Below are positions 29,240 to 40,653 of a stretch of DNA of 64,000 nucleotides, one piece after another. The translations under genes and the position numbers were made by a program. The notes beneath the pieces are model-generated. The model was not told the DNA's origin. It saw only the letters and a list, made by a program, of their open reading frames with translations, and ran no database searches. The stretch's first letter is position 1, and each line of letters opens with the position of its first letter. Source of the DNA: Jiangella alkaliphila (GTDB lineage: Bacteria > Actinomycetota > Actinomycetes > Jiangellales > Jiangellaceae). The stretch covers positions 5,426,001 through 5,490,000 of the forward strand of contig NZ_LT629791.1 in the NCBI RefSeq assembly GCF_900105925.1. Reading direction: 5' to 3'.

Positions 29240-29299
29240 CATACGCACGACGGCGGCCGCGGGGATTCGTCCCCGCGGCCGCCGGCGTGTGTGCGTATG
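29240..29299. terminator. Strong bidirectional terminator hairpin
   Basis: Nested arms: CATACGCAC (29240-29248) pairs with GTGCGTATG (29291-29299). Inside, a 15-bp GC stem (CGGCGGCCGCGGGGA) closes on TTCG. It fills the 64 bases between the ends of DUF998 and nrdJ and abuts the nrdJ stop codon. Confidence 0.85.
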
Positions 29300-32188
<2,889 letters not shown>

Positions 32189-32262
32189 GGACCTTCCTCA
32201 CTTCCCCCGGCTTGCCCGTGTGTCCGGGCCTGTTCATTCGGTTGTCGTACTGGACTGCTGGC

Positions 32263-32832
32263 TCACGGTTCCGCGACGGTCAGGGTGGAGTCCTGCTGGC
32301 GGCCTTCGCCGCCGTCCCCGTCGGACTCGCCCGACCGGTCCGTCTCGCCGGTCTCGCCCGCCTCGTCGCGGTGATGCTGGGACCGCTCGCGGTCGGCCCG
32401 CAGCGTCGCGATCTCGTTCTCGAAGTCGGCCAGAGTGTCGAAGTCGCGGTACACGCTGGCGAAGCGCAGGTACGCGACCTCGTCCAGCTCGCGCAGCGGG
32501 CTCAGGATGGCCAGGCCCACCTCGCGGCTGGGGATCTCCGCGCTCCCCGACGCGCGGAACTGCTCCTCGACCCGCTGGGCCAGCCGGGCGAGCGCGTCCT
32601 CACTGACGCCTCTGCCCTGGCACGCGCGGCGCACCCCGGCGATGACCTTCTCGCGGCTGAACGGCTCGGTGACCCCGGACCGCTTCACCACCGCGAGCGT
32701 CAACTGCTCGACGGTCGTGAACCGGCGTTCGCAGGCGAGGCACTGCCGCCGGCGGCGGATGACGGTGCCCTCGTCAGCGGTACGGCTGTCGACCACCCGG
32801 CTGTCGGCATGACGGCAGAACGGACAGTGCAT
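32263..32832 (-). CDS. nrdR: Transcriptional repressor NrdR
   Basis: ATP-cone repressor of ribonucleotide reductase genes. The 189-residue protein starts [17 protein letters not shown], whose cysteines and [11 protein letters not shown] form the zinc ribbon. The ATP cone at about residues 48-138 includes [20 protein letters not shown]. The C-terminus is a longer than usual acidic and Gly-rich tail (about 40 residues beyond the cone). ATG 32832 has GGAGG seven bases upstream. It is the first gene of nrdR-nrdJ. Confidence 0.96.
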   Translation of the reverse strand: MHCPFCRHADSRVVDSRTADEGTVIRRRRQCLACERRFTTVEQLTLAVVKRSGVTEPFSREKVIAGVRRACQGRGVSEDALARLAQRVEEQFRASGSAEIPSREVGLAILSPLRELDEVAYLRFASVYRDFDTLADFENEIATLRADRERSQHHRDEAGETGETDRSGESDGDGGEGRQQDSTLTVAEP

Positions 32833-32891
32833 GGGGCACCTCCTCGACGCTGGACCTGTGGACGAGATGGGGACAACTTGTGCACTCTCGA

Positions 32892-32939
32892 CCACTACCT
32901 GTGGACAGCTTACACCTGTGTAACTACTAGATATAGGGG
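32892..32939 (-). promoter_or_regulatory. Tandem NrdR-box-like sites upstream of nrdR
   Basis: On the coding strand CCCCTATATCTAGTAG (32924-32939) matches the NrdR consensus (acaCwAtATaTwGtgt) well. A weaker box, TGTCCACAGGTAGTGG (32892-32907), lies 32 bp away, three helical turns, the known spacing of NrdR pairs. A dyad TTACAC-CT-GTGTAA (32910-32923) fits exactly between them. The sites end about 60 bases before the nrdR ATG and suggest autoregulation. Confidence 0.6.
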
Positions 32940-33249
32940 TACGGTACGTCGGCCGGAGGGGCGTCTGCAACCGAATCGCCTCAGTCGCGGGAGGGTGTTT
33001 CAAAGCCGCAGGTCATGGATGAGTCGATCAAGTGCGTCGGCGCGTCGCGGGGTTCCGCTGTGAGCTGAACCTGTTGGTCGGCTGGGTGGTGGTGGTTGGC
33101 GGTTGTCGCAGGCCAGTGCTTGTTTTGGGGGCCGCCCTGCTGGTTCGAGTCGAGGAGTGCGCTGGTGGGGTGTGGGTTGTGGATGACGGCGCGTGGGCGG
33201 GCTGTGGAAGAACGGAGCGACCACAAGATGTGGGGTGGCTCGTTGCTGC

Positions 33250-33314
33250 CCCGCCCATGATCATGTTCCCTGGCGGCGCCTCAGCGACCGCTAGGGAACA
33301 TGATCATGGGCGGG
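33250..33314. repeat. 22-bp perfect inverted repeat with CATGATCATG core
   Basis: Arms 33250-33271 and 33293-33314 pair perfectly (outer CCCGCCCATGATCATGTTCC), with a 21-base loop. It lies in the 890-base gap between nrdR and the LysM gene. The same CCATGATCAT core occurs in the hairpins at 5383 and 48788. Confidence 0.75.
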
Positions 33315-33487
33315 TGCGGCCAGCAGAGCTCAACCAGAGCGGAGTCGGTCGCCGGCGACCAGCGGCCCGAGGCGGCCAGCGGACACCGACGCACAGCGGA
33401 GCCGGTCGCCCAAAAGGGTGGCAACCGTGAGAGGCCGGCGGAGAGCAAACAGTCAGCGGGCCTGAAAGCCCGGTCCACTTTCGGAAG

Positions 33488-33613
33488 GCCCCCTGATGGC
33501 TGTTCGAACGAGGGCGCGGCGGCGCGGGTCAAGCGGTCAACGATGGCGCGAAGCGCCCAACAGTCCGCTTGAGGCGCGCCGCCGCGCCCTCGACCATCGA
33601 ACAGCAGGGGCCG
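33488..33613. repeat. Long imperfect hairpin in the nrdR-lexA gap
   Basis: Arms of roughly 50 bases pair with small gaps around a 22-base loop. The core is CGAGGGCGCGGCGGCGCG (33509-33526) against its exact complement (33575-33592), flanked by pairing GCTGTTCGA and TCAAGCGG blocks. No protein is evident; the open frames here are arginine-rich shadows. It may be a repeat element or the stem of a structured RNA. Confidence 0.6.
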
Positions 33614-33723
33614 AAGACCAACGGTTCAAACCCGGCCGACGGTCGACGACACGCCGGCGGACGTGGGGGCATGGAGGCGATGCCCGTCCACGACCGCCCG
33701 GCGTGTCACGACCGGGGACCGGG

Positions 33724-34182
33724 TCAGTGCGCGGACGGGACCTGGATGAGGTCGCCGGGGCGGATGTCGGCGGCGGAGGAGATGCCGTTCAGCTCCATGA
33801 TGGCGGCGACGGTCTCGCGCGGGTCGGCCGTGGGCGAGACGTCGGTGGCGAGCTCCCAGAGGGTGTCGCCGCCGCGGACCTCGACCGTCGTGACGACGGG
33901 GGCGCCGCCCGGGGACTCGGCGCCGCCCCAGGGGCGGACGAACGCCAGGACGCCGGCGACGAGCAGGAGCAGCCAGACCAGCCCGACCACGACACGCCCA
34001 CGCCGGGTGAGCCGCGAACCGTGCAGCGAGGGCTCGGCCGACGTCGCGCACGGGACGGGCGTCGGGCGCCCGGCGGGACGCCGGCGCGCGACGTGGCGGA
34101 GCGGCGGAGCGTCGGGGCGCTCGGGCTCGATCACCACGCGAGCACGGGTCTCGAAAGGCGGGATGTAGGTCGTCGTCGCCAT
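33724..34182 (-). CDS. LysM membrane protein divergent from lexA (ChiZ/DivS-like position)
   Basis: A 152-residue protein with a basic cytoplasmic half, one membrane span (VVVGLVWLLLLVAGVLAFV, about residues 70-88) and an outer LysM domain. That domain reads VRGGDTLWELATDVSPTAD and IMELNGISSAADIRPGDLIQV. In M. tuberculosis the gene in this position, Rv2719c (chiZ), has the same layout, is SOS-induced and interferes with division; Corynebacterium has divS there. Equivalence is inferred from architecture and position. ATG 34182 has GGAGG seven bases upstream. A near SOS box (GAACGACTGTAC, 34219-34230) lies 37 bases before it. Confidence 0.85.
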   Translation of the reverse strand: MATTTYIPPFETRARVVIEPERPDAPPLRHVARRRPAGRPTPVPCATSAEPSLHGSRLTRRGRVVVGLVWLLLLVAGVLAFVRPWGGAESPGGAPVVTTVEVRGGDTLWELATDVSPTADPRETVAAIMELNGISSAADIRPGDLIQVPSAH

Positions 34183-34218
34183 GGTCAGCCTCCGGTCTTG
34201 TCGCACAACCGTTCGATA

Positions 34219-34230
34219 GAACGACTGTAC
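34219..34230 (-). promoter_or_regulatory. Degenerate SOS-box-like site before the LysM gene
   Basis: GAAC-GACT-GTAC differs by one base from the GAAC-N4-GTTC LexA core. It lies 37 bases upstream of the LysM ATG and about 43 bases from the stronger box in front of lexA. Either box could serve both divergent genes. Confidence 0.35.
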
Positions 34231-34272
34231 GAATAGTTGTACACGCTGCCACTGACAGAGTCGAGACACGTT

Positions 34273-34286
34273 CGAACAGATGTTTG
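34273..34286 (+). promoter_or_regulatory. SOS box (LexA operator) upstream of lexA
   Basis: CGAACAGATGTTTG fits the Gram-positive/actinobacterial SOS consensus CGAACRNRYGTTYC except for the last base. It sits about 96 bases before the lexA start and about 90 bases before the divergent LysM gene. Confidence 0.75.
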
Positions 34287-34381
34287 ATCGTGTCTTGCAT
34301 TCCAGCTACTGTGGCCACATCAATCGACCCTGCGACGCGTTTTCGAACGCCGTCGCAACGAACGACATAGCCGGAGGTGGC

Positions 34382-35110
34382 GTGGTGGCCAACAACGACG
34401 ACGAGGAGCGCGGTGAGGCAGCCGTCGCGTCGGTGCACAGCTTCCCGGAGACCCACCAGCATCCCGCCGACCTGACGGTGCGGCAGCGCAAGGTGCTCGA
34501 GGTCATCCGCGAGTCCGTGGGCCGTCGCGGCTACCCGCCCAGCATGCGCGAGATCGGCCAGGCCGCCGGCCTGTCCAGCCCGTCCAGCGTCGCCCACCAG
34601 CTGGGCGTGCTCGAGACGAAGGGCTACATCCGCCGCGACCCGCACCGCCCGCGCGCGCTCGAGGTGCTCCCGCCGGGGACGGCGCCGGGCGACTTCACCC
34701 GGCAGATGATGGAGCACGAAGAGAGCACCCTGCCGACGCCGTCGTACGTGCCGATGGTGGGACGCATCGCGGCGGGCGGTCCCGTGCTCGCCGAGCAGGC
34801 AGTGGAAGACGTCTTCCCGTTGCCGCGCGAGCTGGTCGGCGAGGGCACCTTGTTCATGCTCCGCGTCGTCGGCGACTCGATGGTCGACGCGGCCATCTGC
34901 GACGGCGACTGGGTGGTCGTCCGCCAGCAGCCGGTGGCCGAGAACGGCGAGATCGTCGCGGCGATGATCGACGGCGACGCGACGGTGAAGACTTTCAAGA
35001 AGCGCGACGGCCATATCTGGCTGCTGCCGCACAACGCCGAGTACGAGCCGATCGACGGCGACGACGCCACGATCCTCGGCCGCGTGGTCGCGGTCATGCG
35101 CCGCATCTGA
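34382..35110 (+). CDS. lexA: SOS repressor LexA
   Basis: Represses the SOS regulon and cuts itself when bound to RecA filaments. The 242-residue protein has an N-terminal winged helix ([46 protein letters not shown]) and the Ala-Gly cleavage site in [13 protein letters not shown] at about residue 132. The catalytic serine is in GDSMVDAAI and the lysine in [12 protein letters not shown]. Start GTG 34382 follows GGAGGTGG; the next codon is also GTG. A SOS box about 96 bases upstream implies autoregulation. Confidence 0.97.
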   Translation: MVANNDDEERGEAAVASVHSFPETHQHPADLTVRQRKVLEVIRESVGRRGYPPSMREIGQAAGLSSPSSVAHQLGVLETKGYIRRDPHRPRALEVLPPGTAPGDFTRQMMEHEESTLPTPSYVPMVGRIAAGGPVLAEQAVEDVFPLPRELVGEGTLFMLRVVGDSMVDAAICDGDWVVVRQQPVAENGEIVAAMIDGDATVKTFKKRDGHIWLLPHNAEYEPIDGDDATILGRVVAVMRRI

Positions 35111-35123
35111 GGGGAACGAGCCG

Positions 35124-35167
35124 GCACCGGCCGGGGCGTCCAGGCCACCAAGCGCCCCGGCCGGTGC
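35124..35167. terminator. Terminator hairpin between lexA and dinG
   Basis: 15-bp perfect arms GCACCGGCCGGGGCG (35124-35138) and its complement (35153-35167) with a 14-base loop, 14 bases after the lexA stop and before the convergent dinG stop. Confidence 0.75.
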
Positions 35168-35215
35168 TGAACTCGGCCACCGGCCCACCAGCCCACTGGC
35201 CCAGCGGCCAGCAGC

Positions 35216-37186
35216 TCAGGACAACGGCACCGCCAGCCGCTGCAGCGCGCCCGAGACGACCGTCTTGTCGGCCGTGAACCACATCGGCGGCAGCGACGCC
35301 CGCAGGTAGCTGCCATAGCGCGCGGTGACCAGCCGCGGGTCGAGCACGGCCACCACCCCGCGATCGGTCGACCGGCGGATCAGCCGCCCGGCGCCCTGCG
35401 CCAGCAGCAGCGCCGCGTGCGTCGCCGCCACCGACATGAAGCCGTTGCCGCCCGCCTTCTCGACCGCCCGCTGCCGCGCCGACGACAGCGGCTCGTCGGG
35501 GCGCGGGAACGGGATGCGGTCGATGACGACCAGCTGGCACGCCCCGCCCGGCACGTCGACGCCCTGCCACAACGAGAGCGTGCCGAACAGGCAGGTCTTC
35601 TCGTCGGCCGCGAACGTGCGCAGCAAAGTCGCCACGACGTCGTCGCCCTGGCAGAGGACGGGGAGGTCGGGCAGCCGTTTGCGCACCGCCTCGGCCGCCT
35701 CCTGCGCGGCCCGCCGCGACGAGAACAGCCCGAGCGTCCGCCCGCCGGCCGCCGCCATCAGCTCGACCAGGACGTCGACCGCCTCGGGCCGCAGGCCGTC
35801 GCGGCCCGGGCTCGGCAGGTCGCGCGCGACGTAGAGGATGGCCTGCTTGCCGTAGTCGAACGGCGACCCGACGTCGAGCGAATGCCACCCCGGCGCGCCC
35901 TCGCCCATCAGCCCGAACGCCCCGGCAGCCGCGTCGAACGAGCCGCCCAGCTCCAGCGTCGCCGACGTCGCGATGACGGTGTTCTGGCCGAACAGCCGCT
36001 CGCGCAGCAGCCCGGCCACCGACAGCGGCGCGACCCGCAACGACCGGCCGGTGCGCTCGCGCTCCTCGACCCACAGCACGTCGTGCTCGCCGTTCGCGAC
36101 CATCCGCTCGGCCGTGCCGTACACGTCGTCGATCATCGTCTTGGCGGCGCGCCGCGACGCCTCGACGTCGGCGGCTCGCTCTTCGCGGGAAGACCCGGCG
36201 AACCCCGACTGCACCGCACGGGCGGCGTCGCGCACGCCGGCCAGCGCCGCCAGCAGCCCCTCGGGGACGGTGTCGAGCCGCCCCACCGGCGCGTCGAGCA
36301 GCGCGGCCCGCAGGTGCTCCCCCGCGGCGCGCAGCTCCTCGGCGTCGCCGTCGTCGACGTGCGCGCGCGAACGCATCGCCGCGCGGTCGATGACGCCCGG
36401 CCACAGGTCGGCCGTGGCGATGCTGGTGACCCGCGCGGCCAGCTCGTGTGCCTCGTCGACCACCACGACGTCGTGATCGGGCAGCACCGGCAGCCCCTCG
36501 AGCGCGTCGATGGCCAGCAGCGCGTGGTTGGTGACGACGACGTCGGCGCCGTCGGACCGGGCCCGGGCGACCTCGGCGAAGCACTCCTGGCCGTACGGGC
36601 AGCGCGTGGCGCCCAGGCACTCGCGCGACGACACCGAGATCTGCGACCACGCGCGGTCGCTGACGCCGGGTTCGAGCCGGTCGCGGTCGCCGGTGCCGCC
36701 GGTGCCGGCCTGCTCCTCGGCCCACTCACGGGCACGCAGCACCTCGACACCCAGCGGCCCGGCGGACAGCTGCTCGACGGGGACCAGCTCGCCCTGATCG
36801 TCGGGGGCGCCGTCGCGGACGCGGTGCAGGCACGCGTAGTTGGCCCGGCCCTTGAGCGTCGCCCACTTCGGCGGCCGGCCGAGCAGCGGCTCGGCCGCCT
36901 TCGCCAGCGCCGGGAGGTCGCGGTCGACCAGTTGCGCCTGCAGCGCGAGCGTCGCCGTCGCGACGATGACCGGCCCGTCGGACGCGTCGGCATGCAGCAG
37001 CGACGGCACCAAGTAGGCCAGCGACTTGCCGGTTCCGGTGCCGGCCTGGACGAGCAGGTGCCGGCCCTCGGCCACCGACTCGCCCACCGCCTCGGCCATC
37101 TCGACCTGACCAGGGCGTTCGGTGCCGCCGACGGCCCCGACGGCCGCCGTCAGCAACTTCTCGACCGTCACATCGCCCTGGCTCAC
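35216..37186 (-). CDS. DinG-family iron-sulfur DNA helicase
   Basis: A 656-residue XPD/DinG-type superfamily 2 helicase. Walker A is VQAGTGTGKSLAYL at about residue 40, and four spaced cysteines that could hold the 4Fe-4S cluster are in NYACLHRV and RECLGATRCPYGQECF. The DEAH box is VVVVDEAHELAAR at about 240, and the C-terminal helicase motifs include GTLSLWQGVDVPGG and QGAGRLIRRSTDRG. Such enzymes unwind R-loops and damaged forks. It converges on lexA. No SOS box was seen upstream. GTG start with GAGGGG upstream. Confidence 0.92.
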   Translation of the reverse strand: MSQGDVTVEKLLTAAVGAVGGTERPGQVEMAEAVGESVAEGRHLLVQAGTGTGKSLAYLVPSLLHADASDGPVIVATATLALQAQLVDRDLPALAKAAEPLLGRPPKWATLKGRANYACLHRVRDGAPDDQGELVPVEQLSAGPLGVEVLRAREWAEEQAGTGGTGDRDRLEPGVSDRAWSQISVSSRECLGATRCPYGQECFAEVARARSDGADVVVTNHALLAIDALEGLPVLPDHDVVVVDEAHELAARVTSIATADLWPGVIDRAAMRSRAHVDDGDAEELRAAGEHLRAALLDAPVGRLDTVPEGLLAALAGVRDAARAVQSGFAGSSREERAADVEASRRAAKTMIDDVYGTAERMVANGEHDVLWVEERERTGRSLRVAPLSVAGLLRERLFGQNTVIATSATLELGGSFDAAAGAFGLMGEGAPGWHSLDVGSPFDYGKQAILYVARDLPSPGRDGLRPEAVDVLVELMAAAGGRTLGLFSSRRAAQEAAEAVRKRLPDLPVLCQGDDVVATLLRTFAADEKTCLFGTLSLWQGVDVPGGACQLVVIDRIPFPRPDEPLSSARQRAVEKAGGNGFMSVAATHAALLLAQGAGRLIRRSTDRGVVAVLDPRLVTARYGSYLRASLPPMWFTADKTVVSGALQRLAVPLS

Positions 37187-37526
37187 TATGTCCCCTCTAC
37201 GTGTCGGGCCAGGCACCTCAACTCACTGGCTCCGATCCTCTTGCGCCCCGGACCGACGACTCGTGGGAGCCTCCGGCCCCCAGTCGCCGCCGGTATGCCC
37301 GGCCCGCCACCGGGCCGACACTACCCGACCGCCGAGCCCGGAAAGCGGTTGTCCACAGCCGCGTCTCGACCCCATGGAGGGATGTGCGAAACCGATGGCG
37401 ACGGGGGGCCAGAGGCCTCCCTGAGTCATCGGTCCAGGGCGCAGGCCGACAGGAGAGAGTTCGCGATCTTCGCACAACCCGACATCTGAACGATTGATAG
37501 TCCGGGGGCCGTGATGGAATGCCGGA
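37187..37526. other. Intergenic stretch without recognised feature
   Basis: 340 bases between the divergent dinG and S9 peptidase genes. It must hold both promoters. No operator, hairpin or small gene stands out. Confidence 0.5.
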
Positions 37527-39371
37527 ATGACGTATGACGCGGTGCCGCTGATCCCCCGGGACATCCTGTTCGGCAACCCCGAACGGATCCTGCCCACGCT
37601 GTCGCCCGACGGCTCCCGGCTGGGCTTCGTCGCCCCGGACGAGGGCGTGCTGAACGTCTGGGTCGGCCAGGCCGACGATCCCGCCGCCGCGCGCCCCGTC
37701 ACCCACGACCGCCACCGCGGCGTGCGCACGTTCATGTTCTGCCACGACGACCGCACGCTGGCGTACCTGCAGGACACCGACGGCGACGAGGACTGGCGGC
37801 TCTACGCGCTCGACCTCGAGTCGGGCGAGGCCACGCTGGTCACGCCGCAGAGCAAGGTCACCGCGTACATCCTCGAGCACAACCGCTGGCACCCCACGTC
37901 CATGCTGGTCGGGCTGAACGCCGACAACCCCGAGCTGCACGACGTCTACCGGCTCGACCTCGAGACCCGCGAGCTGACCAAGGTCGCCGAGAACCCCGGC
38001 TACGCCGGCTGGCTGGTCGACTCCGAGCAGCGCATCCGCGGCGGCATGGCCATGACGGAGGACGGCGGCGGGGTCGTCTACCGGCGCGGTGACGACGGCA
38101 CCGACGAGCCGTGGTTCGAGATCGGCCCCGACGACATCCTCACCACCGGCGTCGCCGGGCTCAACCGCGCGGGTACGGTCGCCTACCTGATCTCCAGCGT
38201 GGGCGTCAACGCCGGCCGGCTGCTCAGCATCGACCTCGCGAGCGGCGACGAGACCGTGCTGGCCGAGGACCCCGAGTACGACGCCGCCGGCATCGCCCAG
38301 CATCCCGAGACGCTGGAGCCGCAGGCCGTCACGTTCATCAAGGAGCGCAAGACCTGGACCTACCTCGATCCCGAGTTCGGCGCCGAGGTCGACCGGCTGC
38401 GCGAGCGGCTGAACGGCGAGGTCGGCATCTCGCGTGCGGTCCGCGACGACCGCACCTGGCTGGTGCACGACGTGCTGTCCGACGGCCCGGTCCGCTACTA
38501 CCGGTACGACCGCGACTCCGGCGAGCTGACCTTCCTGTTCTCGCACCGGCCCGAGCTCGACGAGTACGACCTCGCCGAGATGGAGCCGTTCTCGTACACC
38601 GCGCGCGACGGCCTGACGGTGCACGGCTACCTGACGTTCCCGCGCGGCGTCGACCGCGCGAACCTGCCCGCGGTGCTCAACGTGCACGGCGGCCCCTGGG
38701 CCCGCGACACCTGGGGCTACCATCCCGAGGCGCAGTGGCTGGCCAACCGCGGCTACGTCAGCGTCCAGGTGAACTTCCGCGGCTCCACCGGCTACGGCAA
38801 GGCCTTCGGCAACGCCGGCAACAAGCAGTGGGGCGCGGCCATGCACACCGACCTGCTCGACGCCGTCGACCACCTGGTCGGGCAGGGCCTCATCGACCGC
38901 GACCGGGTCGGCATCTACGGAGGCTCGTACGGCGGGTACGCCGCGCTGGCCGGCGCCGCGTTCACGCCCGAGGTGTTCCGCTGCGCCGTCGACATGGTCG
39001 GGCCGTCGAACCTGCTCACGCTGCTCGCGTCGGTGCCGGAGTACTGGAAGCCGCAGATCGCGATCATGCACACCCGCGTCGGCAACCCCGAGACCGAGCG
39101 CGACCTGCTGTGGGACCGCTCGCCGCTGTCGAAGGTCGACCAAATCACCATCCCGGTGCTGGTCGCGCAGGGCAAGAACGACCCCCGGGTGAAGGTCGCC
39201 GAGGCCGAGCAGATCGTGGCCGCGCTGGAGAAGAAGGGCCTCGACCACGAGTACCTGCTGTTCGAGGACGAGGGCCACGGCCTCGCCCGGCCGGAGAACC
39301 GCGAGCGCTTCTACGCCGCCGCCGAGCGGTTCCTTGCCACCCAGCTGGGCGGACGGGTGCAAGAGGACTGA
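37527..39371 (+). CDS. S9-family serine peptidase (prolyl oligopeptidase type)
   Basis: A 614-residue cytoplasmic peptidase with an N-terminal beta-propeller (about residues 20-350; repeats such as LSPDGSRLGFVAPDEGVLNV) and a C-terminal alpha/beta hydrolase. Catalytic Ser is in IYGGSYGGYAALAG at about residue 467, Asp in AQGKNDPRVKV at about 550 and His in FEDEGHGLARPENR at about 583. It resembles acylaminoacyl or dipeptidyl peptidases of the S9C group. There is no signal peptide, so intracellular peptide turnover is likely. Transcribed alone, divergent from dinG. Confidence 0.93.
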   Translation: MTYDAVPLIPRDILFGNPERILPTLSPDGSRLGFVAPDEGVLNVWVGQADDPAAARPVTHDRHRGVRTFMFCHDDRTLAYLQDTDGDEDWRLYALDLESGEATLVTPQSKVTAYILEHNRWHPTSMLVGLNADNPELHDVYRLDLETRELTKVAENPGYAGWLVDSEQRIRGGMAMTEDGGGVVYRRGDDGTDEPWFEIGPDDILTTGVAGLNRAGTVAYLISSVGVNAGRLLSIDLASGDETVLAEDPEYDAAGIAQHPETLEPQAVTFIKERKTWTYLDPEFGAEVDRLRERLNGEVGISRAVRDDRTWLVHDVLSDGPVRYYRYDRDSGELTFLFSHRPELDEYDLAEMEPFSYTARDGLTVHGYLTFPRGVDRANLPAVLNVHGGPWARDTWGYHPEAQWLANRGYVSVQVNFRGSTGYGKAFGNAGNKQWGAAMHTDLLDAVDHLVGQGLIDRDRVGIYGGSYGGYAALAGAAFTPEVFRCAVDMVGPSNLLTLLASVPEYWKPQIAIMHTRVGNPETERDLLWDRSPLSKVDQITIPVLVAQGKNDPRVKVAEAEQIVAALEKKGLDHEYLLFEDEGHGLARPENRERFYAAAERFLATQLGGRVQED

Positions 39372-39412
39372 AATCCGTCGCTGTGCGACATTCGGGCGAG
39401 ATCTGGACAGAA

Positions 39413-39427
39413 AGTCATCTAATGACT
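39413..39427 (+). promoter_or_regulatory. AGTCAT-CTA-ATGACT palindrome upstream of the secreted propeller gene
   Basis: A perfect 6+3+6 dyad ending 11 bases before the ATG of the 39439 gene. Size and position suit a repressor operator, possibly GntR-type. No cognate regulator lies nearby. Confidence 0.4.
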
Positions 39428-39438
39428 AGAACTCTTCC

Positions 39439-40632
39439 ATGGCATTTCGTCCGGGTTACCGCCTTGTCATGTCCACCACCCTCGCCCTCACACTGGGCGG
39501 CGTCGCCACCGCGTCGGCCGTCCAGTCGCCCGCCGCACCCCCGGCGGCCGACACGTCCACCTCGTCCGCCGCAGGCCAGTGCGCCGAGGTGCCCGCGATC
39601 GCCGGCGCCGCACCCGACGCCGCGCTGAACGGCCTGTTCACCACCTACGGCAACGACAACACCGCGCTCGACGACTGGACCGGCGCCGACGGCACCTACT
39701 CGATCCCGCTGCAGGACGGCCGGGTCTTCTGGGTCTTCTCCGACACGTTCCTCGGCAAGGTCGACGCCGACGGCGGCCGCTCGCCGGTCACCGACGAGGG
39801 CGGCACGACGCCGTTCATCAACAACTCCTTCGTCATCCAGGACGGCGGCGAGCTCGAGACCATCTACAGCGGCGACGCCGCCGACCCCGAGCCGCTGCTG
39901 CCGCCCGCCGACGACACGCACTGGTTCTGGGCCGGCGACGCGCACGCGAGCGGCACGGTCATCGAGGGCACGTACCAGGAGTACGAGCGGTTCGGCCCCG
40001 GCGACTGGGACTGGCGCTGGCACCGCAACGTCCTGGCCAGGTTCTCGCCGGCCGATCCGGACGAGCCGCTGAGCGTGCACCCGCTCCCGTCGAGCGCCGG
40101 CATCTCGTGGGCATCGGCGATCCGGCGGGTCGGCGCCTACACGTACGTCTACGGCGTCGAGGACCTCGGCAGCGAGAAGTACATGCACGTCGCCCGGGTG
40201 CTCGGCAACAGCCTGCTCGGCAGCTGGCAGTACCGCACGGCCACCGGCTGGTCGGCGAACGAGATCGACTCCGTGCGGGTGCTGCAGGGCGTGGGCAACG
40301 AGTACAGCGTGTCGCGGCACGGCGACCGTTACCTACTGGTCACCCACGACACCACCGTGCCGCTCAGCGCCGAGATCGTCGCCTACGCCTCGTGCTCCCC
40401 GTACGGGCCGTTCACCGACAAGACGGTGCTGTACACCACCCCGGAGACCGGCGCGACGGGGAGCTACGGCAACCCGGACGTCTTCACGTACAACGCGCAC
40501 GCCCACCCGCACATCGGCCGCGACGGTGGGCTGGTCGTCTCGTACAACGTCAACACGTTCGACAACACCGACCACTACGAGGACGTCAGCATCTACCGCC
40601 CGCGGTTCATCACCGTGAGCTTCGACGACTGA
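39439..40632 (+). CDS. Secreted DUF4185/DUF5005-like beta-propeller protein
   Basis: A 397-residue exported protein. Residues 1-27 form a Sec signal (YRLVMSTTLALTLGGVATASA) and a Ser/Ala/Pro linker follows. The mature part has five-bladed-propeller features seen in GH43-like and DUF4185 proteins: YSIPLQDGRVFWVFSDTFLG, FINNSFVIQDGG, THWFWAGDAHASG, YGVEDLGSEKYMHVARV and GNPDVFTYNAHAHPHI near the end. The motifs around WVFSDTFLG and NNSFV typify proteins that bind or cleave glycans, but no activity can be assigned. It stands alone behind a palindromic site. Confidence 0.8.
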   Translation: MAFRPGYRLVMSTTLALTLGGVATASAVQSPAAPPAADTSTSSAAGQCAEVPAIAGAAPDAALNGLFTTYGNDNTALDDWTGADGTYSIPLQDGRVFWVFSDTFLGKVDADGGRSPVTDEGGTTPFINNSFVIQDGGELETIYSGDAADPEPLLPPADDTHWFWAGDAHASGTVIEGTYQEYERFGPGDWDWRWHRNVLARFSPADPDEPLSVHPLPSSAGISWASAIRRVGAYTYVYGVEDLGSEKYMHVARVLGNSLLGSWQYRTATGWSANEIDSVRVLQGVGNEYSVSRHGDRYLLVTHDTTVPLSAEIVAYASCSPYGPFTDKTVLYTTPETGATGSYGNPDVFTYNAHAHPHIGRDGGLVVSYNVNTFDNTDHYEDVSIYRPRFITVSFDD

Positions 40633-40653
40633 CGTCTCAGCGAGGACCGGCGG

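Noticed and set aside
32833-33000. Cobalamin riboswitch upstream of nrdR-nrdJ
   Set aside because: No B12-box core is seen, and regulation is better explained by NrdR boxes; class II enzymes need B12, so repression by it is not expected.
33000-33264. Possible remnant of an HNH endonuclease tail on the minus strand
   Set aside because: Only a Pro/His/Thr-rich frame without any conserved motif; too little to call a pseudogene.
34211-34224. CGTTC-GATA-GAACG palindrome as an SOS box
   Set aside because: The half-sites are in the opposite order (GTTC-N4-GAAC) to the LexA consensus (GAAC-N4-GTTC).
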